Below are positions 17,573-26,688 of a stretch of DNA of 64,000 nucleotides, in pieces. The notes beneath the pieces were generated by a model, which was not told where the DNA came from, made no database searches, and was given only the letters and a program-made list of their open reading frames with translations. Where the stretch lies: NCBI GenBank assembly GCA_000621405.1, contig JHYK01000005.1, forward strand, positions 62,001 to 126,000. The letters are read 5' to 3'. Every line of letters begins with the position of its first letter. Within the stretch, counting starts at the first letter, position 1. Position numbers and translations under genes: made by a program. Source of the DNA: Lachnospiraceae bacterium AC3007 (GTDB lineage Bacteria > Bacillota > Clostridia > Lachnospirales > Lachnospiraceae).

Positions 17573-20545
17573 ATGAAAAAGAAAAAAACGATAACGCTGA
17601 TACTGGCCATCGTTCTTTCTGCAGCAGTATTTGTGCAGAATGTACAGATGATAAGAGTGGTCAGGGCGGCAGAAGAGGATGGGGAGGACTTTGAAGACGA
17701 AGCTCCCCCTGAAGAAGCTCCCGATGCTCCGACGGAGCCCACGACTCAGGCGCCGCAGGATCAGGACGACGATGATCGGGATGATGATGACGAGAGGGAA
17801 AGGCAGAGACAGGAGGCTGAGAGGCAGAGACAGGAAGCGCTGGATAAGGCTGCGGAAGAGAATAACAGGCAGCACGAGGAACAGAGCAATACCGATGAAG
17901 GAAAAGCAGCTCAGCAGCTGGCCGATAAAAAGGAAGCAGAAGGTGAGCAGGCAGCAGGAGGGGCAGGCACGGTCACACCTGTCGAGACATATAAGCTGAC
18001 TGCAAATCCGATATCGATCAATTTCGGGGAAGAGCCTGTCGGGAAAGACAGGCAGGTATACAGACTGGATCTTACGAACGCAAGCAGCACAGATGTTGAT
18101 TTCACGTTTTCATTTGCAAACAAGACCGGAGCCTTCACCTGTGACCTGAGCAGCGGCCAGTCAAATGGCAACACCTATCATGTGGATAAGAACGGAACGG
18201 TCGGATTCAGCGTATCGATGAGGAACAATCTGAATCCGGGCGGATATGAGGACGCATTGGTCTTTTCCATAGTAAAAGAAGGCGTAACGACCGGTTCTGC
18301 AAAGGTGAAACTTAAGGGATCTGTATCCGGCGGAGGTACGGCGCAGATAAAGAGCGTGGTTGTAAGTCCTCAGAATTATAAGCTTTCGGTAGGAGACAGT
18401 TATCAGTTCTCGGCTACGGTCAAGGACGCTGACGGCAACGAAAAGGGAGTCAGCCAGGATGTCACCTGGGAAGTCAGAGGAGCAAAATCGACTTCTACCA
18501 ATATAAGCGGCAGCGGCATGCTGACCATAGCAAACGACGAATCTTCCACCGGGCTTGTTGTCTATGCATTTTCACAGGCAGCGCCTTCGGTATACGGAAC
18601 ATCCAACGTGACACCCAAAAAGGGCGGATTCAATGTCAGCGTGGCGGCAGATCCCGCCGAAGGCGGAACAGTTACCGGCGGTGGTTCGGTAGTACAGGGC
18701 GGAGATGTCAATCTTACCGCCATCCCCAACAGCAACTATACATTTGTCGGATGGATCAGAGACGGTAAGACAGTCTCCACGGCGACCAATTACAAGATCA
18801 CAAATGTTCAGTCAAGTTTTGGAGTTACAGCCAAGTTTGACAGGAAATATGTCACGGTCACCCTTAAAAGAAACAACGAGGACGGAGGAAAAGTATCCGG
18901 AGGAGGAAAGATAAGGTATGGTGAGAACACCACCATCACCGCAAAAGCGCATAACGGGTATGTGTTTACCGGATGGAAGGAGGACGGCAAGATAATAAGC
19001 AAGGATGCCTCCTACAAGCTGAAGAATCTCAAGGAAGACCGTGAGATCAAGGGAATGTTTGAGAGGACATCGCATACCATCACTCTCGCCGCCAATCCTG
19101 CAGAAGGAGGAACCGTATCCGGCGGAGGCACATTCAAGATAAATGAAGGAACGACCGTAAAGGCAGTACCCAACAGCGGATATTCCTTTGTCGGCTGGGA
19201 AGTGAACGGCCAGATAGTCAACAGGAACGCTACCGTGAAGATAGATAAGCTGGAAGAGGATTATCAGTGTACGGCTATCTTTGTAAAGACCGGTATATCC
19301 ACATTTGAGATATCGGCAGGTGTAGCGACCACCGGCGGATCCATAAGCCCAAGCGGTAAAAGAGTGGTGGCTCAGGGACAGAATATCACATATACGATCA
19401 CTCCCAAGGCGGGGTATGCCATACTTGCCGTAGCGGTAGATAATCAGCAGGTCGGTGCCGTGAACTCTTACACATTCTCCAATGTTCAGGGCAATCACAC
19501 CATAGCTGCGGCATTTCTTCTGACAGACGCTGGCAAGGCGAAGGCTTCGGCCAGCGGAACGACCACACAGACGCAGAAGGTACAGAAGGTTGACAGGACT
19601 GCTGCCAATACGGCAACTGCAGATTCTACTGTCAGTATAGAGGATGCGCTCTCAGGAGAAGGCGGAGACGATTATGTAGAGGTGATGGATGATCTCGACA
19701 ACATAACTGTTCCGACTGACGAGGAGCTTGGAGTGACCGATGAAGACGGATCATACTCCGATGTCGCCGCAATGCTCGGTGTATCCACTGAAGAAGCATA
19801 TGCCATGGCAGAGGCCGGCAACAGAGACGCTATCTCAAGAGCAGCTTTCTATGCGGGAGCTCTTGGCGCAAATGCCGAGAATGAACTGGAACCCACGGAT
19901 ATGTACAGCGTGGATTATACAACTCTAAGTACTGATGAGCTGATGCAGCTTCCGGAAGAGAACCTTTTCCCGAGTTATACCAATCTCGATGTGGTAGTTG
20001 AGAACATGCTCTCGACAGATGATATGATAGGTCTTATCGACGGAGGAAGCGAGAACGTCTCAATAAGCCTTTCAAAGATGAATAATAACGACGTTGCACC
20101 TGCGGTGGAAAAGATCATGAAGAACGCAGTCGGGCAGAAGATCATCCAGTACTTTGATCTTTCGGTGCTGAAGACCACCAACGGCTATACGGAGAATGTG
20201 ACCGAATTGGATGACGCCATGGAGGTAGTCATCGAGATACCCAAGGAGTACTACAAGGCCGGCAAGACTTATTCAGTGCTGAGAGTACACAACGGAGAGC
20301 TCAAGGTCCTTCCGGACCTCGATGACAATCCGAGGACGATCACCTTCCGCACAGACAGATTCTCGTCATATGCGATAGCCATGCAGACGGCTTCGTCACA
20401 TGAGGTGGTGCTGTATCTGACGCTTGGAGCTTTGATATCTCTTCTCGTGGGACTTACCTGCTTCCTTATCCTGATCCTTCATCAGGCTAAGGTGAGAAGG
20501 GAAAGAAGGCGCGCAAGGGCCGCACAGCGCAGGAAGGAAATCTGA
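17573..20545 (+). CDS. Membrane-anchored surface protein with InlB-type repeats
   Basis: A 990-residue exported protein. A signal peptide (Lys-rich start, hydrophobic to about residue 32) is followed by an acidic, Gln/Arg-rich low-complexity stalk (about 33-125), a beta-sandwich region (about 135-255), a bacterial Ig-like region (about 260-345) and four InlB B-repeat-like units (about 350-650) with EGGTVxGGG and SYxFVGW patterns. After an acidic helical region comes a single membrane segment (about 943-970) and a very basic tail (RRERRRARAAQRR) that should stay inside. There is no LPXTG motif, so anchoring is by the membrane helix. Related repeats often serve adhesion. AAGGAGG lies before the start and a terminator follows. 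Confidence 0.85.
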   Translation: MKKKKTITLILAIVLSAAVFVQNVQMIRVVRAAEEDGEDFEDEAPPEEAPDAPTEPTTQAPQDQDDDDRDDDDERERQRQEAERQRQEALDKAAEENNRQHEEQSNTDEGKAAQQLADKKEAEGEQAAGGAGTVTPVETYKLTANPISINFGEEPVGKDRQVYRLDLTNASSTDVDFTFSFANKTGAFTCDLSSGQSNGNTYHVDKNGTVGFSVSMRNNLNPGGYEDALVFSIVKEGVTTGSAKVKLKGSVSGGGTAQIKSVVVSPQNYKLSVGDSYQFSATVKDADGNEKGVSQDVTWEVRGAKSTSTNISGSGMLTIANDESSTGLVVYAFSQAAPSVYGTSNVTPKKGGFNVSVAADPAEGGTVTGGGSVVQGGDVNLTAIPNSNYTFVGWIRDGKTVSTATNYKITNVQSSFGVTAKFDRKYVTVTLKRNNEDGGKVSGGGKIRYGENTTITAKAHNGYVFTGWKEDGKIISKDASYKLKNLKEDREIKGMFERTSHTITLAANPAEGGTVSGGGTFKINEGTTVKAVPNSGYSFVGWEVNGQIVNRNATVKIDKLEEDYQCTAIFVKTGISTFEISAGVATTGGSISPSGKRVVAQGQNITYTITPKAGYAILAVAVDNQQVGAVNSYTFSNVQGNHTIAAAFLLTDAGKAKASASGTTTQTQKVQKVDRTAANTATADSTVSIEDALSGEGGDDYVEVMDDLDNITVPTDEELGVTDEDGSYSDVAAMLGVSTEEAYAMAEAGNRDAISRAAFYAGALGANAENELEPTDMYSVDYTTLSTDELMQLPEENLFPSYTNLDVVVENMLSTDDMIGLIDGGSENVSISLSKMNNNDVAPAVEKIMKNAVGQKIIQYFDLSVLKTTNGYTENVTELDDAMEVVIEIPKEYYKAGKTYSVLRVHNGELKVLPDLDDNPRTITFRTDRFSSYAIAMQTASSHEVVLYLTLGALISLLVGLTCFLILILHQAKVRRERRRARAAQRRKEI

Positions 20546-20590
20546 GATCGATAGTACATCGACACGACAGATCAAAAAGAAGTTGAAAAA

Positions 20591-20622
20591 GGGTCGCTGC
20601 CTGATGGCAGCGGCCCCTTTTA
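20591..20622 (+). terminator. Intrinsic terminator after the surface protein gene
   Basis: An 11-bp stem with one G-T pair (GGGTCGCTGCC with GGCAGCGGCCC), a TGAT loop and a CTTTTAT tail. Confidence 0.8.
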
Positions 20623-20635
20623 TACGTGAAGAGTT

Positions 20636-20663
20636 TTGCTACAGTCAGCATTTATGGTATCAT
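20636..20663 (+). promoter_or_regulatory. Probable hprK operon promoter
   Basis: TTGCTA at 20636-20641, a 16-base spacer and TATCAT at 20658-20663. It follows a terminator and precedes six co-directional genes. Confidence 0.55.
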
Positions 20664-20725
20664 GAGTTTTGCCGGCCGATGCCGCATGAAGCATCGGATA
20701 CACTGACTATTACAGGAGGTCGATC

Positions 20726-21652
20726 ATGCCAAGTGTTCCTTTGGAAGAAGTCATCGAGAAGATGTCACTGACTAATCTTACACCGGAAGTAGATATATCT
20801 GAGATCAAGATCGAGAAGCCGGATATCAACCGGCCGGCTCTTCAGTTTGCGGATTATTTTGAGATGTTCGATGCTGACAGACTTGAGATCATAGGAGCAG
20901 GAGAGTTTTCCTTTATCGAGCAGAAGTCCGAGGAGGAAAGGCGGGGAATCTATGACAGATTCCTGAACAATCCGATCCCCTGCGTGGTGTTTTGCAGGAA
21001 CCTTGAGCCGGATGAACTGTTTCTTTCGACGGCAGTAAAATACAAGATCCCGCTCCTGAAATCCTCCATGCCGACATCTGCTTTCATGGCGGAGATAATA
21101 AGATGGCTCAACGTCAAACTGGCGCCCTGCATCTCCATCCACGGAGTACTGGTGGATGTGTACGGTGAGGGAGTGCTCATCACAGGCGAGAGCGGCATAG
21201 GAAAAAGCGAAGCGGCTCTGGAGCTTGTAAAGAGAGGGCACCGTCTTATCACTGACGATGTCGTGGAGATAAGAAAAGTATCGGATGAGACCCTGGTGGG
21301 ATCAGCGCCTGATATCACAAAGCATTTCATAGAGCTGAGAGGTATCGGGATCGTCGATGTCTACGCCCTGTACGGAGCTTCGGCGATAGAGGAGACACAG
21401 AATATCGATCTCGTCATAAGACTTGAAGACTGGGATAAGGATAAGGATTATGACAGACTGGGTCTTGAAGAGGAGCACACAGAGTATCTGGGCAATAAGG
21501 TGGTCTGCCATGTGATCCCCATAAGACCCGGAAGAAACCTTGCCGTTATATGCGAGACGGCAGCCATCAACCACAGGCTTAAGAAGATGGGATATAATGC
21601 GGCCAAAGAACTGTATCGAAGGGTGCAGGATAATCTTTCCAAAAAATCGTAA
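20726..21652 (+). CDS. hprK: HPr kinase/phosphorylase
   Basis: HprK phosphorylates Ser46 of HPr or Crh when glycolytic intermediates are high, and reverses it when phosphate is high. This is the central switch of carbon catabolite repression in Firmicutes. The 308-residue protein has the N-terminal regulatory domain, His of SIHGVLVDVYG (about 136-146), the P-loop GESGIGKS at about 153-160, the following HRLITDDVVEI and the C-terminal GIGIVDV signature. AGGAGG at 20715-20720 sets the start. The possible target, a Crh-like protein, is in the same cluster. Confidence 0.97.
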   Translation: MPSVPLEEVIEKMSLTNLTPEVDISEIKIEKPDINRPALQFADYFEMFDADRLEIIGAGEFSFIEQKSEEERRGIYDRFLNNPIPCVVFCRNLEPDELFLSTAVKYKIPLLKSSMPTSAFMAEIIRWLNVKLAPCISIHGVLVDVYGEGVLITGESGIGKSEAALELVKRGHRLITDDVVEIRKVSDETLVGSAPDITKHFIELRGIGIVDVYALYGASAIEETQNIDLVIRLEDWDKDKDYDRLGLEEEHTEYLGNKVVCHVIPIRPGRNLAVICETAAINHRLKKMGYNAAKELYRRVQDNLSKKS

Positions 21653-21699
21653 GGTCCGTATACAGCAAAGACCGGGGTAAAAAAGGAGGTGTCTTCATA

Positions 21700-22629
21700 A
21701 TGAAATACGCGATAGGAATAGATGTGGGCGGAACGTCTGTAAAAATGGGTATAGTGAGCACGGAAGGTGAGCTCAAAGAAGCCTGGGAGATACCCACAAG
21801 GGTTGAAGACGGAGGAAAAGCCATCCTCCCGGATATAGCAGCTTCTGTTAAAGAGCATATCTCAGGGATCGCTGATGATGTGACAGGAGCTGGGATCGGA
21901 CTTCCGGGACCGGTTGATGACGAAGGCGTGATACGTAAGGCAGTGAACCTGGGATGGGACAGGACCTTCAACGTGGCCGAGGAATTATCCGGCCTTCTTT
22001 CCGGCATGACTGTGAAGGCTGCAAATGATGCTAATGTTGCGGCGCTCGGAGAGTACTGGCTTGGCGCCGGAAAAGATTACGGAGACATGGTAATGGTGAC
22101 TTTGGGTACAGGTATAGGAGGCGGCATTGTACATCACGGAAAGATCTATGCCGGGACTACAGGAGCCGGCGGAGAGATAGGCCACATCTGCCTCAATCCC
22201 AATGAAAAGCTAAGCTGCGGATGCGGTAAAAAAGGCTGTTTTGAGCAGTATGCTTCCGCAACAGGCGTGGTAAGGCTCGCGAACGAGGAGCTGAAGGCAT
22301 CTTCCGATCCTTCTGAGCTCAGAGATGCTCCCGTTACCGCAAAAGCCGTGTGGGATGCCGTGAGAAACCATGATAAGCTTGCGATAAGGGTCGCGGAGAG
22401 ATTCGGATACTATCTTGGATGGGGCCTTTCGATAATAGCCGGAGTAGTTAATCCCGAAGTCTTTGTCCTCGGCGGAGGCATGTCCAAGGCAGGAGATATG
22501 ATGATTCCTTATGTAAGAGAGCATTTTGACAAATATACATTCCATGCCTGCCGCGATGCCCAGATAGTGATAGCTAAGCTTGGTAACAGCGCGGGAACTC
22601 TCGGTGCGGCAAAGATGGTCATAGACTGA
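21700..22629 (+). CDS. glcK: ROK family glucokinase
   Basis: Glucokinase makes glucose 6-phosphate from free glucose and ATP. The 309-residue protein has the ATP-binding IGIDVGGTSVKMG at residues 5-17, LPGPVD, the substrate loop GAGGEIGH (about 147-154) and the ROK zinc-binding CGCGKKGCFEQYAS. AAAAGGAGG at 21681-21689 precedes the ATG. It ends in a TGATG overlap with murB and sits beside hprK, which fits sugar metabolism. Confidence 0.93.
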   Translation: MKYAIGIDVGGTSVKMGIVSTEGELKEAWEIPTRVEDGGKAILPDIAASVKEHISGIADDVTGAGIGLPGPVDDEGVIRKAVNLGWDRTFNVAEELSGLLSGMTVKAANDANVAALGEYWLGAGKDYGDMVMVTLGTGIGGGIVHHGKIYAGTTGAGGEIGHICLNPNEKLSCGCGKKGCFEQYASATGVVRLANEELKASSDPSELRDAPVTAKAVWDAVRNHDKLAIRVAERFGYYLGWGLSIIAGVVNPEVFVLGGGMSKAGDMMIPYVREHFDKYTFHACRDAQIVIAKLGNSAGTLGAAKMVID

Positions 22630-23546
22630 TGCCGGAAGAGAAGATGATCCGTGCCCGGCTGACTGAGATGTGCGGCGCCGACTGCGTGCAGCAGGATGTG
22701 CCCATGTCGGAGCATACAACTTTCCGGACGGGAGGATCGGCGGATTTCTTTGTGACACCCAAAGATAAGGACGAGATCGTATCGCTTCTTCGATATCTTC
22801 GTCAGAGCGGGACGGAACACCTTATACTCGGAAGGGGGAGCAATCTCCTGGTGGGTGATAACGGCTACAGAGGAGTCGTGGTCGATACAAGGACAGCCCT
22901 CGGAGATATAGAGATAGAAGAGGATATTGTCAGCGCCGGGGCAGGAGCCGTCCTCGGAGCGGTTGCCGGCATGGCGGCCGAGGCATCCCTTGCAGGAATG
23001 GAATTCGCATCGGGCATACCGGGCAGCATCGGAGGAGCCGTGTTCATGAATGCCGGCGCTTACGGCGGTGAGATGGCTCAGATAGTGTCGACCGTGGAAT
23101 TAATGAATGCCGACGGAGAGCTTGTCGATGTGAAAGGGAGCGATATGGGGTTCTCGTACCGGATGTCCAGGGCTCAGAAGGAGGATCTCCCTGTCATATC
23201 CGTAAAGCTTAAGCTCCGGAAAGGGAAGCGCGATGAGATCCTGAACAAGATCAGGGATCTTGGGGAGCAGCGTCTGGCGAAGCAGCCTCTTGAATATCCC
23301 TCTGCCGGCTCTACATTTAAGCGGCCGGAGGGTTATTTTGCCGGGAAGCTGATATCCGATGCCGGTCTTTCCGGTCTTTCGATCGGAGGAGCCATGGTAT
23401 CACCCAAACACAATGGTTTTATCATCAATACCGGGAATGCAAGATCGAAAGAGATACTCGATCTGATCCACGAGGTTCAGGATAAGGTAAAGGAAACATC
23501 CGGAGTGGATCTTATACCCGAGGTAAGGATCATAGGAGAGTTTTAA
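22629..23546 (+). CDS. murB: MurB, UDP-N-acetylenolpyruvoylglucosamine reductase
   Basis: MurB uses FAD and NADPH to form UDP-N-acetylmuramic acid, an early step of peptidoglycan synthesis in the cytoplasm. The 305-residue protein shows the FAD-binding SEHTTFRTGGSADFF and LGRGSNLLVGD, the GIPGSIGGAVFMNAGAYGG block and the proton-donor segment YPSAGSTFKRP of the short type (type II) enzymes. It overlaps glcK by one base and leads into rapZ after five. Confidence 0.96.
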   Translation: MPEEKMIRARLTEMCGADCVQQDVPMSEHTTFRTGGSADFFVTPKDKDEIVSLLRYLRQSGTEHLILGRGSNLLVGDNGYRGVVVDTRTALGDIEIEEDIVSAGAGAVLGAVAGMAAEASLAGMEFASGIPGSIGGAVFMNAGAYGGEMAQIVSTVELMNADGELVDVKGSDMGFSYRMSRAQKEDLPVISVKLKLRKGKRDEILNKIRDLGEQRLAKQPLEYPSAGSTFKRPEGYFAGKLISDAGLSGLSIGGAMVSPKHNGFIINTGNARSKEILDLIHEVQDKVKETSGVDLIPEVRIIGEF

Positions 23547-23551
23547 TCCGC

Positions 23552-24418
23552 ATGAAGCTTGTCATAGTGACCGGCATGTCCGGAGCGGGAAAAAGCAGCA
23601 CTTTGAAGATGATGGAGGATCTGGGATTTTTCTGCATGGATAATCTCCCGGCGCCTCTCATAGAGAAGCTGGCAGAGCTTTTTGCGGGACCTTTCTCGGA
23701 ATCCCCGGGTTCGGAATGGGGCAAGGTAGCCATAGGAGTGGATGTCCGTACCGGACTTACATCTCTGAAAAAGCCGCTTGAAGGACTCAAAGCCCAGGGG
23801 ATAGACTATGAAATATTCTTTCTTGATGCTTCCGACAGTGTGCTCCTTAAGCGCTTCAAGGAGACGAGACGCACCCATCCTCTGGCATCGGAAGACCGTA
23901 TAGAAGAAGGCATAGCGGAAGAGAGGAAGCAGATCGGTTATCTCAGGGAGAACGCAACATATATCCTGGATACCTCACATATGCTGATACGTGATCTGAA
24001 AAAAGAGATCAATGATATCTACGCTGCCAATAAAAACTACGGGAATCTGTATGTTAACATCCTGTCTTTTGGCTTTAAATACGGCATTCCCGCAGATGCG
24101 GATCTTGTCTTTGACGTCAGATTCCTTCCCAATCCTTTTTATATAGAAGAGCTGAAAAAGGATACGGGAAAGGATAAAAGTGTACGTGACTATTTGATGT
24201 CCTTTGAAGAATCTCATGTTTTTCTCAGAAAACTTCAGGATATGATCTTATTTCTCATACCGAACTATGTAAAAGAAGGTAAGAACCAGCTTGTGATCGC
24301 CGTAGGATGTACGGGGGGAAAGCACCGGTCGGTATGTCTTGCGGAGGAGCTGTACAATGCTCTGTCCAAAGAGGCGGAATACGGAATAAAGATAGAGCAC
24401 AGAGATATAGAACGGTGA
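23552..24418 (+). CDS. rapZ: RapZ/YvcJ family nucleotide-binding protein
   Basis: A P-loop protein of the RapZ family. In Escherichia coli RapZ guides RNase E to a small RNA of glucosamine metabolism; in Bacillus the orthologue YvcJ binds and hydrolyses nucleotides and affects competence. The 288-residue protein has GMSGAGKSS at residues 8-16, GFFCMDNLP and the C-terminal VGCTGGKHRSV typical of the family. The gene lies between murB and whiA. The gene usually placed next (mgfK/yvcK) is absent here. Confidence 0.94.
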   Translation: MKLVIVTGMSGAGKSSTLKMMEDLGFFCMDNLPAPLIEKLAELFAGPFSESPGSEWGKVAIGVDVRTGLTSLKKPLEGLKAQGIDYEIFFLDASDSVLLKRFKETRRTHPLASEDRIEEGIAEERKQIGYLRENATYILDTSHMLIRDLKKEINDIYAANKNYGNLYVNILSFGFKYGIPADADLVFDVRFLPNPFYIEELKKDTGKDKSVRDYLMSFEESHVFLRKLQDMILFLIPNYVKEGKNQLVIAVGCTGGKHRSVCLAEELYNALSKEAEYGIKIEHRDIER

Positions 24419-24422
24419 ATGT

Positions 24423-25094
24423 ATGTCTTTTTCACAGGAAGTAAAGCACGAGATAAAGGATCGTCTGTCAAAAAAAAACACAGGCTTTACAATTCCCCAA
24501 AATACTAATAATATATATCAGGCATTCGGGAGCGCGACTGCTTTGGCCTGTGCATTCCTGCGCAGCGGGACTGTCAGCGATCCGGGCAGAAGTTATCATC
24601 TTGAGATAGCATGTGATGATGAGGAAGAGGCATCCCTTGTATCCGCTCTTATGAGTGAACAGGGATTCAAGGTCCGGTCCGCGCTTCGGAAAGAAAAGAA
24701 TACAGTATATCTTAAGGATCGGGAGAGCATAGCTGATTTTCTTGGCTTCATCGGGGCGGTCAAAGCCATGATGAAGATGGAGAACTCTCTTATTCTCAAG
24801 GATATGCGCAACTCGGTTAACCGAAAGGTGAACTTTGAGACCGCGAACATAGAGAGGACCGTAGGAGCTGCGCTCAAAGATATAGAGGATATCCGCTATA
24901 TCGAAGCACACGGAGGGCTGAAGCAGCTTCCGTCAGGACTCAGGGAGATGGCAGAGATCCGGGTCGAAAACCCCGATGCGCCGCTTAAGAGTCTGGGAGA
25001 TGCCATGGAACCGCCTCTCGGGAAGTCGGGAGTGAATCACAGGCTCAGAAAGATCCGTGAATTTGCCGACAGACTGCGGGAAAGAAAAGAATGA
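24423..25094 (+). CDS. whiA: WhiA-like regulator, compact form
   Basis: WhiA is a DNA-binding protein made of a degenerate homing-endonuclease (LAGLIDADG-like) part and a C-terminal helix-turn-helix, involved in division, sporulation and metabolism. The LAGLIDADG-like segment is seen in CAFLRSGTVSDPGRSYHLEI, and the C-terminal helix-turn-helix in LKSLGDAMEPPLGKSGVNHRLRKI. The whole protein is only 223 residues, against roughly 300-320 normally, because the N-terminal part before the LAGLIDADG core is shortened to about 40 residues. The reading frame is intact. It starts 4 bases after rapZ. Confidence 0.85.
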   Translation: MSFSQEVKHEIKDRLSKKNTGFTIPQNTNNIYQAFGSATALACAFLRSGTVSDPGRSYHLEIACDDEEEASLVSALMSEQGFKVRSALRKEKNTVYLKDRESIADFLGFIGAVKAMMKMENSLILKDMRNSVNRKVNFETANIERTVGAALKDIEDIRYIEAHGGLKQLPSGLREMAEIRVENPDAPLKSLGDAMEPPLGKSGVNHRLRKIREFADRLRERKE

Positions 25095-25148
25095 AAATCA
25101 TCCGGCGGAAAGATCAAAGGCCAGATGCCGGGGCCGTGGGAGAGTTAA

Positions 25149-25403
25149 ATGAAAAAGAGTGAGATTGTAGTAAATGTCCGGGAGGTCAAGGATGCGATGC
25201 CGATCGCATTTCTTGTCCAGACAGCGAGTCAGTTTGAGTCAAAGATCTACATCGACTGCGAAGATAAGCATGTGAATGCCAAGTCGATAATGGGTATGAT
25301 GACCCTGACTCTTGAAAAGGGAACGAAAGTATCGGTGTCCGCTGACGGTTCGGATGAGGACAGAGCCCTTACCAAGATCGGAGAGTTCCTTACGGGACAA
25401 TAG
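25149..25403 (+). CDS. Crh-like HPr family protein with Asp at position 15
   Basis: An 84-residue HPr-fold protein. HPr carries phosphate on His15 in sugar uptake and is phosphorylated on Ser46 by HprK for gene control. Here residue 15 is Asp (VKDAMPIAF in place of the usual GLHARPAAL), so transfer from enzyme I is not expected, while Ser46 sits at its exact place in NAKSIMG. Bacillus Crh is a parallel case with Gln15 and also follows whiA. I therefore infer a regulatory protein and not a phosphocarrier, acting with the HprK of this cluster. The last gene before fba. Confidence 0.88.
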   Translation: MKKSEIVVNVREVKDAMPIAFLVQTASQFESKIYIDCEDKHVNAKSIMGMMTLTLEKGTKVSVSADGSDEDRALTKIGEFLTGQ

Positions 25404-25438
25404 AACACGAAGAAACATATGCACCTGCATTGGGATTG

Positions 25439-25447
25439 TGTTATAAT
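25439..25447 (+). promoter_or_regulatory. Extended -10 promoter of fba
   Basis: TGT directly before TATAAT (25442-25447) gives an extended -10 box. No good -35 is visible at 17 bases. Confidence 0.6.
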
Positions 25448-25500
25448 GTAGTCGCATTTTTGCAGGATCTGAAAAAATTTTTTATAAAAGGAGAAGAGAC

Positions 25501-26469
25501 ATGGCATTAGTAACAAGTACCGAGATGTTCAAAAAAGCCTACGATGGCGGATATGCCGTAGGTGCGTTCAATGTGAACAACATGGAGATCGTTCAGGGTA
25601 TTACCGAGGCAGCTGATGAGCTTAAAAGCCCGGTCATCCTTCAGGTTTCCAAGGGAGCCAGAGCTTATGCTAATCACACTTATCTTACCAAGCTCGTTGA
25701 GGCAGCTGTCATAGAGCATCCGGATATACCGATAGTGCTCCATCTTGATCATGGTGACACGTTTGAGCTTTGTAAGGATTGCATAGACGGTGGATTCACA
25801 TCTGTCATGATAGACGCTTCCTCAAAGAGCTTTGAGGACAACATAGCACTCACAAAGCAGGTCGTAGACTATGCTCACGATCACAACGTCGTGGTAGAAG
25901 CAGAGCTCGGAACACTTGCAGGAATAGAGGATGAAGTAGTAGTCGAGGCAGGAAAGGAAGCATACACCCGTCCCGAGGAGGTCGAGGAGTTTGTGTCCAG
26001 GACCGGATGTGATTCACTTGCCATCGCTATCGGTACTTCCCACGGCGCATATAAGTTCACGGCTGCTCAGTGCACAAGGAACGCTGACGGTGTCCTTGTT
26101 CCCCCGCCACTCCGCTTTGATGTGCTTGAGGAGTGCATAAAGAGACTTCCGGGCTTCCCGATAGTCCTTCACGGTTCATCATCTGTGCCTCAGGAGTTTG
26201 TAAAGATGGTCAATACATACGGCGGCAACATGCCCGATGCAGTAGGCATCCCCGAAGAGCAGCTCCGCGAGGCTGCAAAGCTTGCTGTTTGTAAGATCAA
26301 TATCGATTCAGATATCCGTCTTGCAATGACAGGAAATATCCGCAAGTATTTTGCAGAGCATCCCGATCACTTTGATCCCCGCCAGTATCTCAAGCCGGCA
26401 CGTCAGGCTGTCAAGGATATGGTCTCACACAAGATCAAGAACGTTCTTGGATCTGACGGAAAGGCATGA
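25501..26469 (+). CDS. fba: Class II fructose-1,6-bisphosphate aldolase
   Basis: This enzyme splits fructose 1,6-bisphosphate into two triose phosphates in glycolysis, using zinc. The 322-residue protein has the zinc-binding LHLDHGD (about residues 80-86), EAELGTLAGIED, the second zinc region GTSHGAYKF and LHGSSSVP, all class II marks. AAAGGAG lies before the ATG. It has its own promoter and a strong terminator, as suits a highly expressed gene. Codon use looks strongly biased (many AAG, CTT and GCA). Confidence 0.96.
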   Translation: MALVTSTEMFKKAYDGGYAVGAFNVNNMEIVQGITEAADELKSPVILQVSKGARAYANHTYLTKLVEAAVIEHPDIPIVLHLDHGDTFELCKDCIDGGFTSVMIDASSKSFEDNIALTKQVVDYAHDHNVVVEAELGTLAGIEDEVVVEAGKEAYTRPEEVEEFVSRTGCDSLAIAIGTSHGAYKFTAAQCTRNADGVLVPPPLRFDVLEECIKRLPGFPIVLHGSSSVPQEFVKMVNTYGGNMPDAVGIPEEQLREAAKLAVCKINIDSDIRLAMTGNIRKYFAEHPDHFDPRQYLKPARQAVKDMVSHKIKNVLGSDGKA

Positions 26470-26511
26470 TGCGCAGAATTAACGGAAAAAAGACCCCATA
26501 AAAAGGGAGGA

Positions 26512-26543
26512 GCCCGATATCCTTACGGATATCGGGCATTTTT
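26512..26543 (+). terminator. Intrinsic terminator after fba
   Basis: A perfect 11-bp stem (26512-26522 with 26527-26537), loop TTAC and a T5 tail. Confidence 0.93.
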
Positions 26544-26688
26544 ATGAAAAAGTTTTGTAATAACGAATCTGTCATATTTATTTGTTCTACGATAACAAGT
26601 ATAATGTTCGAAAGTGAATAAACAATTTTGCATACATAAATGTTTTTTTAATGATTTATGAACAAACCATGAACTGAAAGGGGAAAAC

